From Akebia trifoliata (lineage: Eukaryota > Streptophyta > Magnoliopsida > Ranunculales > Lardizabalaceae): DNA of 64,000 nucleotides. Position 1 is the stretch's first letter. Each line of letters starts with the position of its first letter. Both the position numbers and the translations under genes were made by a program. The notes below the pieces were generated by a model. That model saw nothing but the letters and a program-made list of their open reading frames with translations, did not search any database and was not told where the DNA came from. The stretch covers positions 15,354,760 to 15,418,759 of the forward strand of contig CM030718.1 of assembly GCA_017979445.1 (NCBI GenBank), in the 5' to 3' direction. This document shows, one piece after another, positions 40,641 through 51,953 of this stretch.

Positions 40641-42277
40641 AACAGGGTGTGGTGTGCCCCGGGCCTTTTCTAAACAAATGGGCCCATGTGCCCAATTAAA
40701 TCATAACAACAAAGGTATTGAACCATACCTTAATCATATTGTTAAATTCAAAATTAAAATCATGGTAAATCAATCAATAATTATGGCATAGAATAATTGT
40801 TAGATCAAACATTGCAATAGGCACAAATTGGTAATTTTAATGGTCCAATCAACAATTATTTTGGGTGATCCTAAAATAATTCCAAATTTCAAGAGATATC
40901 GAGAATGAAACAATGATTAATGAGATGAGAATTTTTTTATTTTTTTTCTAGAGGGAGAGAAAAAAAAAAAGGGAAACTAGAGAAATCTATTATTTTTTTT
41001 ATTTTTTTTATTTTTTTATTTTTATTATTTTTATTTTATTATTATTAAAAAAAAAAAAAGAAAAGAAAAAAAAAAGAGGAAAAGACTCAATCCATTCTTT
41101 AACAACAATACAAGGGTGCCACTAACTCTTCGAAGCTCACAAAAACTCTTTGTAGTCCAAATGAAGTGAAAAAAACCTCTTAAGTGACTTTCAAAAACTT
41201 GCTTCATATAAACGGGGAAAATGGGTTACTCCTTAACAAATCGTTCAAAAATTGCAATATTTGGTGGAATTTGATTTTAATTCAAAACTGTCGTTCGATA
41301 TTTTCCGACTGATAAAAAGTCTGCAAAAATAGAATAACAGATCGGACAACGGCTTGATGCAACAACAATATGTGATCGGTTCTTTTGAACCAATGGATGC
41401 TCAGCAGCCAATCCCAATGATGTGTTACCATCATTGTCACTGTAAAGAAGACCGATTATCTGTCACCTTAGACCAATTGATATTCGGCCGATCATGTTTT
41501 TCGTTATCCATAACCGAAGACAGCAAGAGAAACATAATAATTTCAGCGAAGTTTAATCAGAGAACAGAAAGAACATGAAACAAGTAAGCTGCTGCCCCAA
41601 CATCTCGTAGTCTCTCGAAAACTAATCTTAATCTCAACCTACTGCGATGAGAACTTTCCCATAAATGGTCTCTTTGATGTTCCGATTCTTTGTTTGAAAG
41701 AAAGAGAGAAAAAACGAGGTTCAACAACTCTCCACAGCGGTTCTCTCGTTTGAAATCGGAACAGGAAGCACCTCATCTTAAGAACGATCGATCGAAAACA
41801 AAAACAGCCACCAAAATCGACATGGAAAGAAACACGAACCAAATAACAGATCTGCCCGCCCCTTTGTTCATCTTTATTCGTTCGATCGAGGAGCAATACG
41901 ATGAGAAAATACTCAAACAACTCTCTCATCGATCTTCACAAACCGAGACATGGGCTGAGAACCCTTGGGAAGCCGACTTCCCAACTCTCTGTTGAGGCCA
42001 ACAGAACTAAATGGGAAGAAGACGATGAGATTAGAGTGGATTTGTGGAGAAGTCATCGATTTGAAGCTCTACCCCACTCCATGGGAGGAAATCGATCGAG
42101 TTGATCAGCGTTGACTGGGTTGGGAGACCAAAATCGGTTGGTCTCTACGTTGGTTTGGTTGGAGAAGATGAAGTGTGAAGAGAAAAAATCGCACTTTATT
42201 TGTGGCACCCCAGCACATTGTTGTTATTAAAAGGGTGTAAAAATGAAACCGAAACTTTTATTCGTGGCACCCCAACT

Positions 42278-42344
42278 ATATCAGCACACCGCTGATATGA
42301 ACAAAAGAAAAACTCTAATTTTTGTTTGCTGTCCATGGACAGCA
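42278..42344 (-). other. Hairpin and 18-bp palindrome in the element B leader
   Basis: ATATCAGC/GCTGATAT with a 5-base loop at 42,278-42,298, then TGCTGTCCATGGACAGCA, a perfect palindrome, at 42,327-42,344. About 430 bases downstream of the PBS on the transcript. Confidence 0.65.
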
Positions 42345-42771
42345 CAACTTAAAAAAAAAAAAAAATTTTAAAATAAAATAAAAACAATTATCACCACATG
42401 ACTCACTTACTTAAAATAAATAAGTTGCCGATAGATACATCGCCTCTACTTAACAAAAAAATGCTCGAAGCCAAATGCTAAAAAAAAATAAAAGTAAAAA
42501 TAAGAACTTCAAAATCCAATAATTACTACGCTATTCTCGATTAAACCTCTCGATCTCTTCAATTATTTAGGATTATTCTCAATAACCCTCGATTGGACCA
42601 TAGAAAATAGTATGCCAAAAATAAATGAATACATAAATAAATACTCAAAGTCCACACAACTAATCAATAATCAAGCCAAATCAATAAATAAACTAAATCG
42701 AACTAAAAAAAACTAGGTCATCTTGGCAACGTTCCCATACTTGGGATTTTTCAAGTTTGATCCTCAAAAGA

Positions 42772-42789
42772 TCCCCAATGGAGTCGCCA
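42772..42789 (-). promoter_or_regulatory. Element B primer-binding site (tRNA-Arg type)
   Basis: TGGCGACTCCATTGGGGA on the minus strand, one base inside the LTR. One mismatch from the PBS of element A. Confidence 0.85.
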
Positions 42790-42790
42790 C

Positions 42791-44502
42791 TGAAAGCGCC
42801 CTCGATCCACGAGGTGTGCGGATCCGCTTTTGACCCTTGAGGTTTGGGAGTCGCCACCTAGTTATTACGGTCTAGGAACCGATTAATGACTCTAAATAGA
42901 TAAGAACTAATCTAAAATAGAAAAGCTGAATTCGGGAATCATGTTACGGGGTTGGGGCACCAACCTCGCCCGGTCAAAGTCGGTCTCTACTAACTTCTCA
43001 AATAAATTACATTGCTAAAAACCTAGATAATAATAAATAAATAAATAAAAAATTATACCTTTCCGATAGCAAATACTTTGTTCTCTCAGATCCGACAAAA
43101 GTTGCTCCTTGTACCGTACTCCCTTGCTTCATTTTGTTTTCGGATTTGATTTCCGATCTCCGAGACAAGGTCTTGGATCTGAATTCTTCAAGTTTGTTGT
43201 GGATTTTAAGATGTTTTTGGAAGGCTTTTAGGTGTTCTTTAGGCTAAAATCAAAGGAGGGATGTTAGGTAAGGAGTTGGGGCTCCAAAACTAGGGTTTAT
43301 GGGAGGCTAGGGGGTCTTCTAGACCTATTTCTCTTAGGGTTTATGATTTGATACGAAAATAGGGTGTGAGCACCTCTATTTATAGAATTTTTTAAGGGTT
43401 GATTTGGATAGAGTTAGTATTTAATTAGAGTTGTGTTTTAGTTAGACTTGTTTTAGGTAGAGTTGTGTTTTAATTAGAATTGTTTTAGGTGGAATTGTTT
43501 TATAGTTAGAACTCTATTAAATAGAGTTATTATTTAATTAGGGTTCTATTATGACTTTTGGTCTTATTTGATTGACTTTTAATATTTTGACTTTAGTCTT
43601 AATTGATTGACTTTTAATATCTTGACTTCAGTCTTGCTTAATTGACTTTAATTTTGACTTCAGTCTCCCTTGATTGACTGTAATACCTTGACTTCAGTCT
43701 TGCTTGATTTACTTTAAATTTTTGGAGAACCCCCCTCTATAATATATATTTAATTCTTTGGAACCCCAAATGGAGGGGTCCTTAAAGAAATATCTCACGA
43801 ACCCTCAATAATTTTACTTAAAAGCCCGATTGATCGATTTTTTTAATTCAAAATTTTAAATTAATTTCATTAATGTTTCACTTTAATTATTTAATGTTTT
43901 ATTTATTAATTTCGAATTTTTTAATTATGAAAATTGTGAAATTACCGTTTTGCCCCCAGAGAGGACTTTTCACGTTTCAAGTCAGTTTTTAATGTTCTAG
44001 GATGTTTTAGAATCGATTTTTCGTAAGGAATTCAATGGAAATATTAGTTTGTGTCATTTATGAAATTTTGTGTGTGAAATGGTTGTGAACTTTATGAGGG
44101 GCATTTTTGTAATTTTGTCAAATTCTGTTAAAATTGGTGAAATGATTTATTTGGTTTCGATTTGTTGTTTTATGTGTTTGAGAGAGTTTTCCTAAGCGTA
44201 ACGTAGGCACTAAGGTTGTTTTGAGGTTAGGGGGTATTTTGGTAATTTGGTCAATTTTTAGTGATTTTTATCGTGAAGCTTCTTTTTTATTTGCAAAATG
44301 ATGATTTATATGTTTCTGGCGTCGTATTTTCCTAGCGTAGCGTGGTTTTTAAGGTTTTGTCAATTCGAGATACCTCATCCGGATTTCTGAAACACATCTG
44401 GTAACAAAACAAAGCAATAGAAATAACATCCATCACTGGGAATCATTGCGATCGGGTTGACGAGTTGATTAATTAGGCGAGTGCAAAAATGGGGTGTCTA
44501 TA
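42791..44502 (-). repeat. Element B 5' LTR (1,712 bp)
   Basis: Aligns with 11,063-12,802, with several small deletions (one removes the AGGTGTTA segment near 42,957). The outer end reads TGTCTATA on the plus strand, where the other LTR has TGTCTACA. PBS-like motif at 42,846-42,858. Confidence 0.93.
43377..43384 (-). promoter_or_regulatory. TATA box of the element B 5' LTR
   Basis: TATAAATA on the minus strand. The same box is in the 3' LTR at 11,665-11,672. Confidence 0.65.
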
Positions 44503-45074
44503 GTATTGGGCTTGGGGTATTTACGAATTCGGAGGCGGTGCGGTGGTAGTAGAGAAGGGGTAGGCATCCCAAGTCTCACATTTTTTAATTTATTAATTTT
44601 TTTGAGATTTTTGAAATTATTGAGTTAATCAAAATGTCACGTTGGCAAATCGGATTTTTTAGGCCCGTTGGTGAACTTTATTGAAAATTTGGCATTTTTG
44701 ATTTTGGAAGGGAGCGGTGAATATTTGGAAAGTGGAGGATTGGTCGAGTCCTCTTAGTGGGTCCTTTGGACCATTGGAAGGTCTTAGGGGCCTCGGTTCG
44801 ATTAAGACATCACTTTTTAGCGATTTGGGCTTTTGAAGTCCGTTGGCCAATTTTGTCGAAAAACGATGTTTTGAGTGGAGCGAGGTAGATGGGAGTATGC
44901 CGAGTCCTTTTGGTGGGCTACCTAGATCCTTAGGGGGTCTTAAGGGCCTTGATTCGATCAAAATGTCATATTTCGATTGATTTGGGCTTTTGTGGCCCGT
45001 TGGCAATTTTTATTGAAAAATCTGTATTTTTGGGCCCTTTCGAGTATGGGTCTGTTCAAATTGGGGTGTCTACA
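44503..45074 (-). repeat. Element C 3' LTR, proximal part
   Basis: Begins with the right copy of the element B target duplication (GTATT, 44,503-44,507) and ends TGTCTACA, next to the PPT. Matches 63,690-64,000 and, inverted, the start of solo LTR D. With 9,666-11,062 it makes an LTR of about 1.96 kb. Confidence 0.92.
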
Positions 45075-45087
45075 GCTGCCCTTCTTT
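45075..45087 (-). promoter_or_regulatory. Element C polypurine tract
   Basis: AAAGAAGGGCAGC on the minus strand, abutting the TGTAGACACCCC start of the 3' LTR. One base differs from the element A tract. Confidence 0.82.
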
Positions 45088-45627
45088 GTAGGAATTGCGT
45101 GTAATGAACTGCAAAAAATATACTAAATCCCTATTTGCACGGGCAAGAGAATTTTGTAAAACACGACTGAGAATTTTGGATTAAATTGATAAATTTTGTG
45201 AAAAATGGCGCCTCAAGCATGGGGTCTAATAGAGTTTTGCTTTATTAATTCATTGATCTCGATGGCGCGAAGCTCGTATGAGATCTTTGATTTGATGAAA
45301 ATTTGATGAGTTTTAAAATCCGACTATTTCTTTGATCGTATTTTGATAAATCGGAGTTGAGTGCAATTCGAAAGGTTTTTGAAATTCTTGTGATTTTTTT
45401 TTTTATTTTTTTTTTTTTTTTTATTTTCTCTTCATTGCCTTCTTTTGTTGATCTTGCTCTATTTCTATCATAATCTAACCCTCTCAATTCATGCATTGTC
45501 CCTTGATACCTTTGATCCTTTCAACGGTGCAAGCATTGAGGTTGTTTAGCAGTTGCAACAAATCCAAGAGAGAGTTTTGCAGTTGGAACCGAATCGACCA
45601 AGACCAGTTGCATCGGTGCTACTCTCT

Positions 45628-46520
45628 TGCAGTATTAACATACTCTTTCGCACTTCTTGATTCATTATCATACCAATATCTCTAGCTGGCATGTTACTAG
45701 TCATAACACTTGCCAGGCGTTCGCACTGTCGATCTAAAGTAGCGACCAGTGTTCTATATGTACTGTGAATTGCTTTGTCATCCACTTCTACATGTTCAAT
45801 CCATTGACCTTGGAGTGACCATTTGACATTTATTTGATTAAATAGCATGATGGCCTTCTTCGACATCTCGATATCGGGATAGGACACAAATGATCCAAGG
45901 AAACATTTATTTGATTACTGTGAATTGCTTTGTCATCCACTTCTACATGTTCAATCCATTGACCTTGGAGTGACCATTTGACATTTATTTGATTAAATAG
46001 CATGATGGCCTTCTTCGACATCTCGATATCGGGATAGGACACAAATGATCCAAGGAAACATCGACTACCATCCAAATCCCCTCGACATGTTGTTTACAAT
46101 ACCTTACAAAATTTTTTTCTCAAGTCAGAACCAGAGGTGAAGGGACTTGAAATTCTGCTGTTATCACTTGAAGGGCTCTATTGTAATTTTTTGCTACGCC
46201 TGTTATACGACCTCAAGAGTCATTTCTCTTGAAACAATGCTAGAAAATATGGTGGACTACTGATTCACATCCATAAGGATCTCAACAAGGTTAATGTGAT
46301 TCATAACAACGGTCGTTTCTCGAGAAACTTCTGATTTCAATCCAAATGGTTTCGGCCCAATTCCCCTCGAGAATGTTTGCATGTACTCATCTTCACTTAA
46401 AATCTCATAAGCATCGTCAAGGCCACGCATCCATAAGGGTTTACCTAGTTGGTTCATTCTTATAAACTCTTCCATTGCTGCAACTGCGAGTTCGATGATC
46501 AATGGTTTATCTACCTCAGT
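45628..46520 (-). pseudogene. Host HD-ZIP class IV START-domain fragment captured in element C
   Basis: On the minus strand the first open piece (46,257-46,502) reads IIELAVAAMEEFIRMNQLGK, RGIGPKPFGLKSEVSRETTV and NHINLVEILMDVNQ. In shifted frames it continues [63 protein letters not shown] and [20 protein letters not shown] up to RKSML. This is the START region of HD-ZIP class IV homeodomain factors, closest from memory to PDF2/ATML1. About 250 codons are covered; homeodomain and zipper are absent. It has stops, frameshifts, a ~12-residue deletion before VATLDRQ and a 143-bp internal duplication. No introns are apparent. Clearly non-functional. Confidence 0.88.
45763..46060. repeat. 143-bp tandem duplication inside the HD-ZIP fragment
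   Basis: Copies at 45,763-45,905 and 45,918-46,060 appear identical and are separated by TTTATTTGATTA, a sequence also found within each copy. This suggests a recent microhomology-mediated duplication or an assembly artefact. Confidence 0.92.
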
Positions 46521-46536
46521 AGGCCCGGAGAGTAAT

Positions 46537-46694
46537 CTCAGGAGGGGCTTGCTTGGGGTCCTTGTTTCGATGCCTTCGAGTCTTGTCTAGTGAGTCGTGA
46601 TGCTTCGGACGCTGAAAAAGTGATGATGAGTCAGGTTGCCAGGATCCGTGCTTTGGAGGAACGCCTTGACTCTTTTTTCATGATGTTTGATTGA
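46537..46694 (+). pseudogene. Antisense ORF remnant in element C
   Basis: Plus-strand frame with FESCLVSRDASDAEKVMMSQ and ARIRALEERLDSF ending at TGA (46,692-46,694). Corresponds to the ASDMERIIVDQVAQIEAL part of the frame at 18,188-18,472 in element A. Opposite in direction to gag-pol. Function unknown. Confidence 0.4.
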
Positions 46695-47074
46695 CTGCGT
46701 TGTATTAACTCTTTTTGTATTTTCTTTTCATTACAAAATGTTGAAAGATTAATGCAAAAAAAATAGGTTTTGTATTTACTTGGCTTCAGGTGTATCTAAT
46801 GCTTTGAAAACTTGAAGTTTGAATAAGTCCTAGAAACTTTATCATCGGCCAAAATAGTAGTTTTTCTTTTTTGAAATTTTATGAAATATCTTTATCAAAT
46901 GAGTACGATAAATTCAAAGTTTGTAAAATCTTTGGTTGTGACGATCTTGGTGTTTTTACCAACCACAGAGGATATAAACGTCAATTACTCTTTTGATTCC
47001 TTTAGAGTCATTCCCAGTGCTTTGGTATTGGAAGACTATTATCTGTTTGGGTCTCGGGATTTTTGAAAGATTTT

Positions 47075-47109
47075 GCCGTTCACAGTTTATACTCTTACGG
47101 GCCAGGAGT
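47075..47109. repeat. Conserved 35-bp motif, element C copy 1
   Basis: GCCGTTCACAGTTTATACTC, then TTACGGGCCAGGAGT. Pairs with 18,711 in element A. Confidence 0.85.
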
Positions 47110-47901
47110 TGTTTTTTTTTTCGTTTAACCTTTATTGCCCCTGATGCAATTTACGGTTTTCAGCAGACCCGATTTCCACATTTTTACGCATCGACGTCCT
47201 TTTTGGGATTTTCATCGTACTGGTGGCTTTAATCTTGCCATAGTCTGATTCTTTTACTCATAGCACCCTTTCAGGTTTTCACTATGCCCTTTCAGACCAT
47301 GCTTGTATTTTTCTAGATTTTTCATTACAATTCTGCTTGGAGTCTCCGTGTCTTTGCGGCTTGGTGACTCAAGTTGAGCTGCAAAATCGACGACTCTACT
47401 CTTGTAGTGGCACTTTTTCTTGAGTAATAGATCTAGATTCCCCTATCGAGTTTGCTGACGACTATTCGTGGTTCAGCAACTCAAGTTGAGCCGCAAGATC
47501 AACTACTCTACACTTCGAATATTCTTTTTTTTCGAATATTCGATCTGGATTCCCCTCTCGAGTCTTCCAACGACTAACAAGACTTTGAGGTCCAAACCAA
47601 GTTGCAAGATCATTGGTGCTGCACTGTCATTATGTTGACCTAGAACATTTCCTAATAAAAAAGAACTTTAAGTAGGACGAAACGTTGGCTTAGGCTTATG
47701 GTAGTGGAAGGTTACAAAAAGGTTAAGGTCTGGGTCTTAGTTTATCTAAAGTGGAATAAACATAGGGTTCGTTTATTTTTGTTTCGGAAAAGTGATCTAG
47801 GTCTCCTCCCAACGTCTCTCGAACATGTTTAGGTTGGAGATTTGGATCGAGCCAAGATCAAGTGTTCAAGTTTTTGACTTCTTGATTTTTTTGTATTTTT
47901 A

Positions 47902-47936
47902 GCTGTTCACAGTTTATCCTCATGCGGGCCAGGAGT
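47902..47936. repeat. Conserved 35-bp motif, element C copy 2
   Basis: GCTGTTCACAGTTTATCCTC, then ATGCGGGCCAGGAGT. Pairs with 19,606 in element A. Confidence 0.85.
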
Positions 47937-48123
47937 ACTTTGATGCTTTGATCTTTCTGATTTTCCTTTCTTTTATATTTTTTTTTTGTTTTTTTTGTAT
48001 CATTTTATAGTTGTTGACTTGCCCCAGTCTTAGGTTAAGAAATGAACGTGATGGCTCAAAAGGGTTTGACTAAGGTTGATAGTTATTTTAGAGTAGCAAA
48101 GATGGTCTTTCGTCGTTTCAGAG

Positions 48124-49275
48124 TCAGATCTCAAGCGTAATATTTCTTACAGTGTCAGCATTGATCGGTTGCGGGAAGACTTGTCCGTCCATCTCCGTAA
48201 GGATCATAGCTCCTCCTGTCATCACCTTTTTCACGATAAATGGTCCCTCATAATTCAGTCGCAACTTTCCTCTAGCGTCTTCTTGGATTGGCAGAATTTT
48301 CTTCAACACAAGGTCTCCTGGTGAGAAGTCTCTAGGCTTGACTTTCTTGTTGTAGGCACGAGCAATTCGTCGCTGATAGATCTGTCCATGGCAGATGGCT
48401 GCAAGACGTTTCTCTTCGATCAGATTTAGTTGATCAAACTGAGCTTGAATCCATTCAGCTTCATCCAACTCTGCTTCTTTTAAGATCCAGAGGGAAGGGA
48501 TCTCGACTTATACAGGCAAAACTGCTTCCATTCCATAGACCAGTGAATACGGAGTTGTCCCAATCGAAGCTCTAAACGAGGTTTGATAGGCGTAAAGCGC
48601 AAAAGGCAACATGTCGTACCAGTATTTGTATGTAACGACCATCTTCTTGATGATTTTCTTAATGTTCTTGTTGGTTGCCTCGACTGCTCCGTTCATCTTA
48701 GGTCTGTAGGGTGCAGAGTTGTGATGAGTAATCTGGAAATCTTCGCACATCTTGACCATATATTTGTTCTTAAAGTTCTTGGTATTATCAGTCACTAGCC
48801 CGCTTGGAAGCCCATATCTGTAGATAATGTTGTTCTTGACAAATTTTATGACGTTGCTTTTGGTGACATTGGCATATGAAACCGCTTCTACACACTTGGT
48901 GAAGTAATCGATAGCAACAAGGATGAAACGATGCCCGTTTGCAGCTTTTGGCCAGATCTGTCCAATGACGTCCATGCCCCAGAGTGAGAAGGGCCAATGA
49001 GTAGTCGTATTATGTAGTTCTGAAGGTGGGGCATTGATCTTGTTGGCATATATTTGGCATAGATGGCATTTGCGGACATGCTGATAACAGTCACTCTCCA
49101 TTGTCGACCAATAGTATCCCATCCTCATGATCTTCTTAGCAAGCATATGACCATTCATGTGAGGTCCGCAGACTCCCCCATGTACAGTCTCAATTAGTCG
49201 TTTCGCTTCTGTTTCTGCCACACACCTAAGTAAGATCTCATGGTGTGATTTCTTGTACAGAATACCGTTGCTCAA
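48124..49275 (-). pseudogene. pol: Element C integrase
   Basis: From the ATG at 49,275: zinc-binding H32, H39, C70 and C73; catalytic D102 (WGMDVIG), D163 (VTDNTKNF) and E199 (NGAVEATN). A TAA at about 48,505-48,507 interrupts just after GMEAVLPV. The C-terminal piece (48,124-48,468) has GDLVLKKILPIQEDARGKLR and the PINADTV stretch. It shares most residues with element A, so A and C are sister families, while B is more distant. All catalytic residues are kept, but the frame is broken. Confidence 0.9.
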
Positions 49276-49758
49276 GAAAAATTGTCCTGTTAGCTTCTGA
49301 ATGGTCCTTCTATCATTTGGCGTTGCGTCTGAGGGGAGCGTTCGATCTTCAAGATATGCCTTGATGTCAGAATACCATGGTTTTTCTTCAGATTCTTCTA
49401 TTTTAACGGGTAAGCAATAGGCTGGCTCATCTTGAATTCCAATCTCAATAGGTCGATGATTAGGTCTTCCGAGATGTTGATCATAGAGGCAAGTGTAGCT
49501 AGTGCATCTGCAAACTGATTCTTAGCTCTCGGCATGTATGTGAATGAAATCCTATCAAAGCGCGAGCTTAGTTCTTCCAGATACTCGTGGTAAGGGACCA
49601 GTCTCTGCTCTCAGGTCTTCCATTCTCCAGTCGTCTAATAGACTACTAAGTTTGAATCTCCGAAAACATCGATCTCATCTACCTCGAGATCTAGTGCTGC
49701 CTTCAACCCTGCTATGCATGCTTCGTATTCAGCCTCATTGTTAGAACATTGGAATTTT
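49276..49758 (-). pseudogene. pol: Element C archaeal-type RNase H, C-terminal part
   Basis: Continuation of the RNase H beyond solo LTR D: FQCSNNEAEYEACIAGLKAA and VDEIDVFGDSNLVVY hold the catalytic Glu and third Asp. Further on, frameshifts and stops break the QFADALATL region. The first catalytic Asp segment was upstream of the D insertion. Confidence 0.85.
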
Positions 49759-49763
49759 AGTCT
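49759..49763. repeat. Target-site duplication of solo LTR D, left copy (AGTCT)
   Basis: Identical to 51,949-51,953. Confidence 0.95.
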
Positions 49764-51948
49764 TGTAGACACCCCAATTTGAACGAGCCCATACTCGAAA
49801 GGGCCCAAAAATACAGATTTTTCAACAAAAATTGCCAACGAGCCTCAAAAGCCCAAACCAATCAAAATATGACATTTTTTGACAAATCAAAGCCTCTAAC
49901 ACCTCTCAATGAGTTAGTAGGTCTACCAAAAAGATTTGGCATGTTCCCATCTATCCCGCTCCACTCAAAACATCGATTTTTCGACAAAATTGGCCAACGG
50001 GCTTCAAAAGCCCAAATCACTAAAAAGTGATGTTTTAATTAAACTGAGGCCCCTAAGACCTCTCAATGGTTTAGGAGGCCACCAAAAGGACTCGGCCTAC
50101 CTTACGTTTTCCCAATATTCACCGCTCCGCTTCCAAAATAAAAAAAACATCAAATTTTCGATAAAGTTCACCAACGGGCCTAAAAAGCCCGATTTGCCAA
50201 CACGTGGCATCTCGATCAAACCAATGATTTAAAAAATCTCAAAAAATAAATAAAATTAAAAAAACGAGACTTGGGATGCCTACCACCTCCTATACCCTCC
50301 ACCGCTCCATCTCCGAATCTAAAAAAATCTATATCCACCTAAGGCCCATAAATCCTTAATTTTTCAAAATCCACTTTTCTCACCTCCCCCCTAACCTAAA
50401 CTCAATCTCACATCACCTAAAAATCCAATACCAACCTACACCCTCAAAATTCATTTCAAAATAACCCCCAACAAATTTCTAAAACCCAAAACCATTTCAT
50501 AACCCAAGCCCAAAACACTCCAAAGCCCCTAAGCCCAAATCCATATCCAATTTATATCCAACCCACAACCCTAACCCATCAACTACTACCCACATCAACT
50601 AATCACGATCTTGATAATCAAAGGTGACAAATGTCATCACCCCATCTCACCTCCCTCACCCAATTACCTACCCTATTAATTTTCTTTAAATCCCATCTAC
50701 CCACACATCAACCCATCACCTTTTCTTTCAAATCAAACACATCTACCCACACCCCTAACCTATACCTCTCCTAATCTACCCTCATCATTCCCTACAAAAC
50801 CTACATCTACAACCTAAACCTAAACCTACACCATCCTCTCAAGTCAAACACTCAAGCTCTCCCATCAACTTATCTCAACCCTTTATTTCCACCCACTTAG
50901 ACACATGGCATCATCTCCCTCACCCTCCCAAAATATCATCAACTACCTCTTTAAATCATCAATTTTCTTAAATCAAATACCATTTAATCACAACCACCAT
51001 CTTAAACTCACCTCACCAAACACTGCACCCAAATGGGTTGGGTAGGATCCAAACCATTTGGGTCAAAACTCACCCATTTAACCCCCCTTCCCTAAATACC
51101 CTCCAATCTCCTCTAAATTACACCCGCTTCTCTCTCAAACTCATAACCATTCTATCATTTTTCTTCACTTCACCCCATTATATCCCTAAAATAACTCCTC
51201 AACATCTATAAATACCCTCCTCCTTTTCTCAAAAATGGCTCCCAACTTTCACTACAAAATTCTCTCCAACTCTCACTACTAACAACCATCACCAATTCTC
51301 TCTCACTAATCCTCCTCAAGTCTCATATACAAAAAAAAATTATTATACTCCACTCATCTCTCTCATCATCTCTTCTCTACTCTTTCAACCATACAAGAAT
51401 TGTATTTTCATAAAATACTAAGGACTCAAGAAGAAGAAAAGAAGAAAGAAGATACAAGGTGGGTTCAAGGCAATCCCCCCCTCTCTTTTACACCCTCTCC
51501 TCCTCCCTCTTCTATCACTCTCTTCCTTTCATTTTATTTTTTAGGATGAATGGACCCAAGGGCTAAAGGTCCATAAGGGTCATTTCCATCAATGGAATGA
51601 CCCTATGATCAAGCCGAAAATGAACCCCTATCTAAGGTACAAATGCAACCATGTGGCACGTTGTCTTTCACATCTTTTTAAATAAAAAATGATCGAGTTG
51701 AGTTGAGGTTACCACTATTTAGTGGGGAGAAAAGGGTGCCTAACACCTTCCCTTTTCTCCAACCGAGCCGTTTACCCGAATCTCAAGGGTTGATTTATCT
51801 TTATCCATCGAGAGTCACCACGAGCCCAAAATGGTAGTTTTTCAAAATGTACATCGGGTGACCATTCACACCCACTTACAACATGAACGGTGGCGACTCC
51901 AAACCATTGTAGATGTGGTCTTCGTAATGGCGAAACCCCGTGTCTACA
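49764..51948 (+). mobile_element. Solo LTR D (element C family), inverted relative to C
   Basis: 2,185 bp bounded by TGTAGACACCCC and GTGTCTACA, with perfect 5-bp target duplications and no internal region, PBS or PPT. Collinear with the reverse complement of the element C LTRs. Promoter TATAAATA at 51,207-51,214 on the plus strand and PBS-like motif at 51,889-51,900. Formed by recombination between the two LTRs of a full element. It interrupts the second RNase H of element C. Confidence 0.95.
51207..51214 (+). promoter_or_regulatory. TATA box of solo LTR D
   Basis: TATAAATA in the context ATCTATAAATACCCTCC. It would direct transcription rightward, antisense to element C pol. Confidence 0.65.
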
Positions 51949-51953
51949 AGTCT
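51949..51953. repeat. Target-site duplication of solo LTR D, right copy (AGTCT)
   Basis: Matches 49,759-49,763. Confidence 0.95.

Larger units (their letters stand above)
39502..42771 (-). other. Element B leader
   Basis: No protein recognised. 39,830-40,640 is strongly conserved with element C (60,330-61,200). An AT-rich tract lies at 40,930-41,080. Near 42,278-42,344 is a perfect hairpin followed by an 18-bp palindrome. Small open frames (for example on the plus strand at 41,690-41,995) have no recognisable domain. Confidence 0.65.
11063..44502 (-). mobile_element. Element B: Tat/Ogre-type LTR retrotransposon nested in C and split by A
   Basis: LTRs at 42,791-44,502 (5') and 11,063-12,802 (3'), both with GGGCGCTTTCA ends, and GTATT target duplications. 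Gene order on the minus strand is ORF1, gag, protease, G-patch, RT, RNase H x2, integrase. The integrase is cut at 31,986/15,669 by element A. Without A it is about 17.1 kb. RT has at least three frameshifts and there are several stops. The 5' LTR ends TATA instead of TACA at its outer edge. B is a separate family from A and C: its LTR differs, though the coding order is the same. Confidence 0.93.
45088..48123 (-). other. Element C 3' noncoding region
   Basis: Homologous to 17,781-19,834 of element A, with an extra block (45,628-46,520) derived from a host gene. It also has the antisense-ORF remnant at 46,537-46,694, the two GTTCACAG motifs, and a T-rich run at 45,392-45,425. Between 46,695 and 47,074 and from 47,110 to 47,901 I see only low-complexity and diverged repeat sequence. 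Confidence 0.7.

Noticed and set aside
45392..45425. Minus-strand poly(A) just beyond the HD-ZIP fragment as a retrogene tail
   Set aside because: A T-rich run occurs at the same place in element A (about 18,045-18,065), which lacks the fragment, so the run probably belongs to the element. Not used as evidence for a processed copy.
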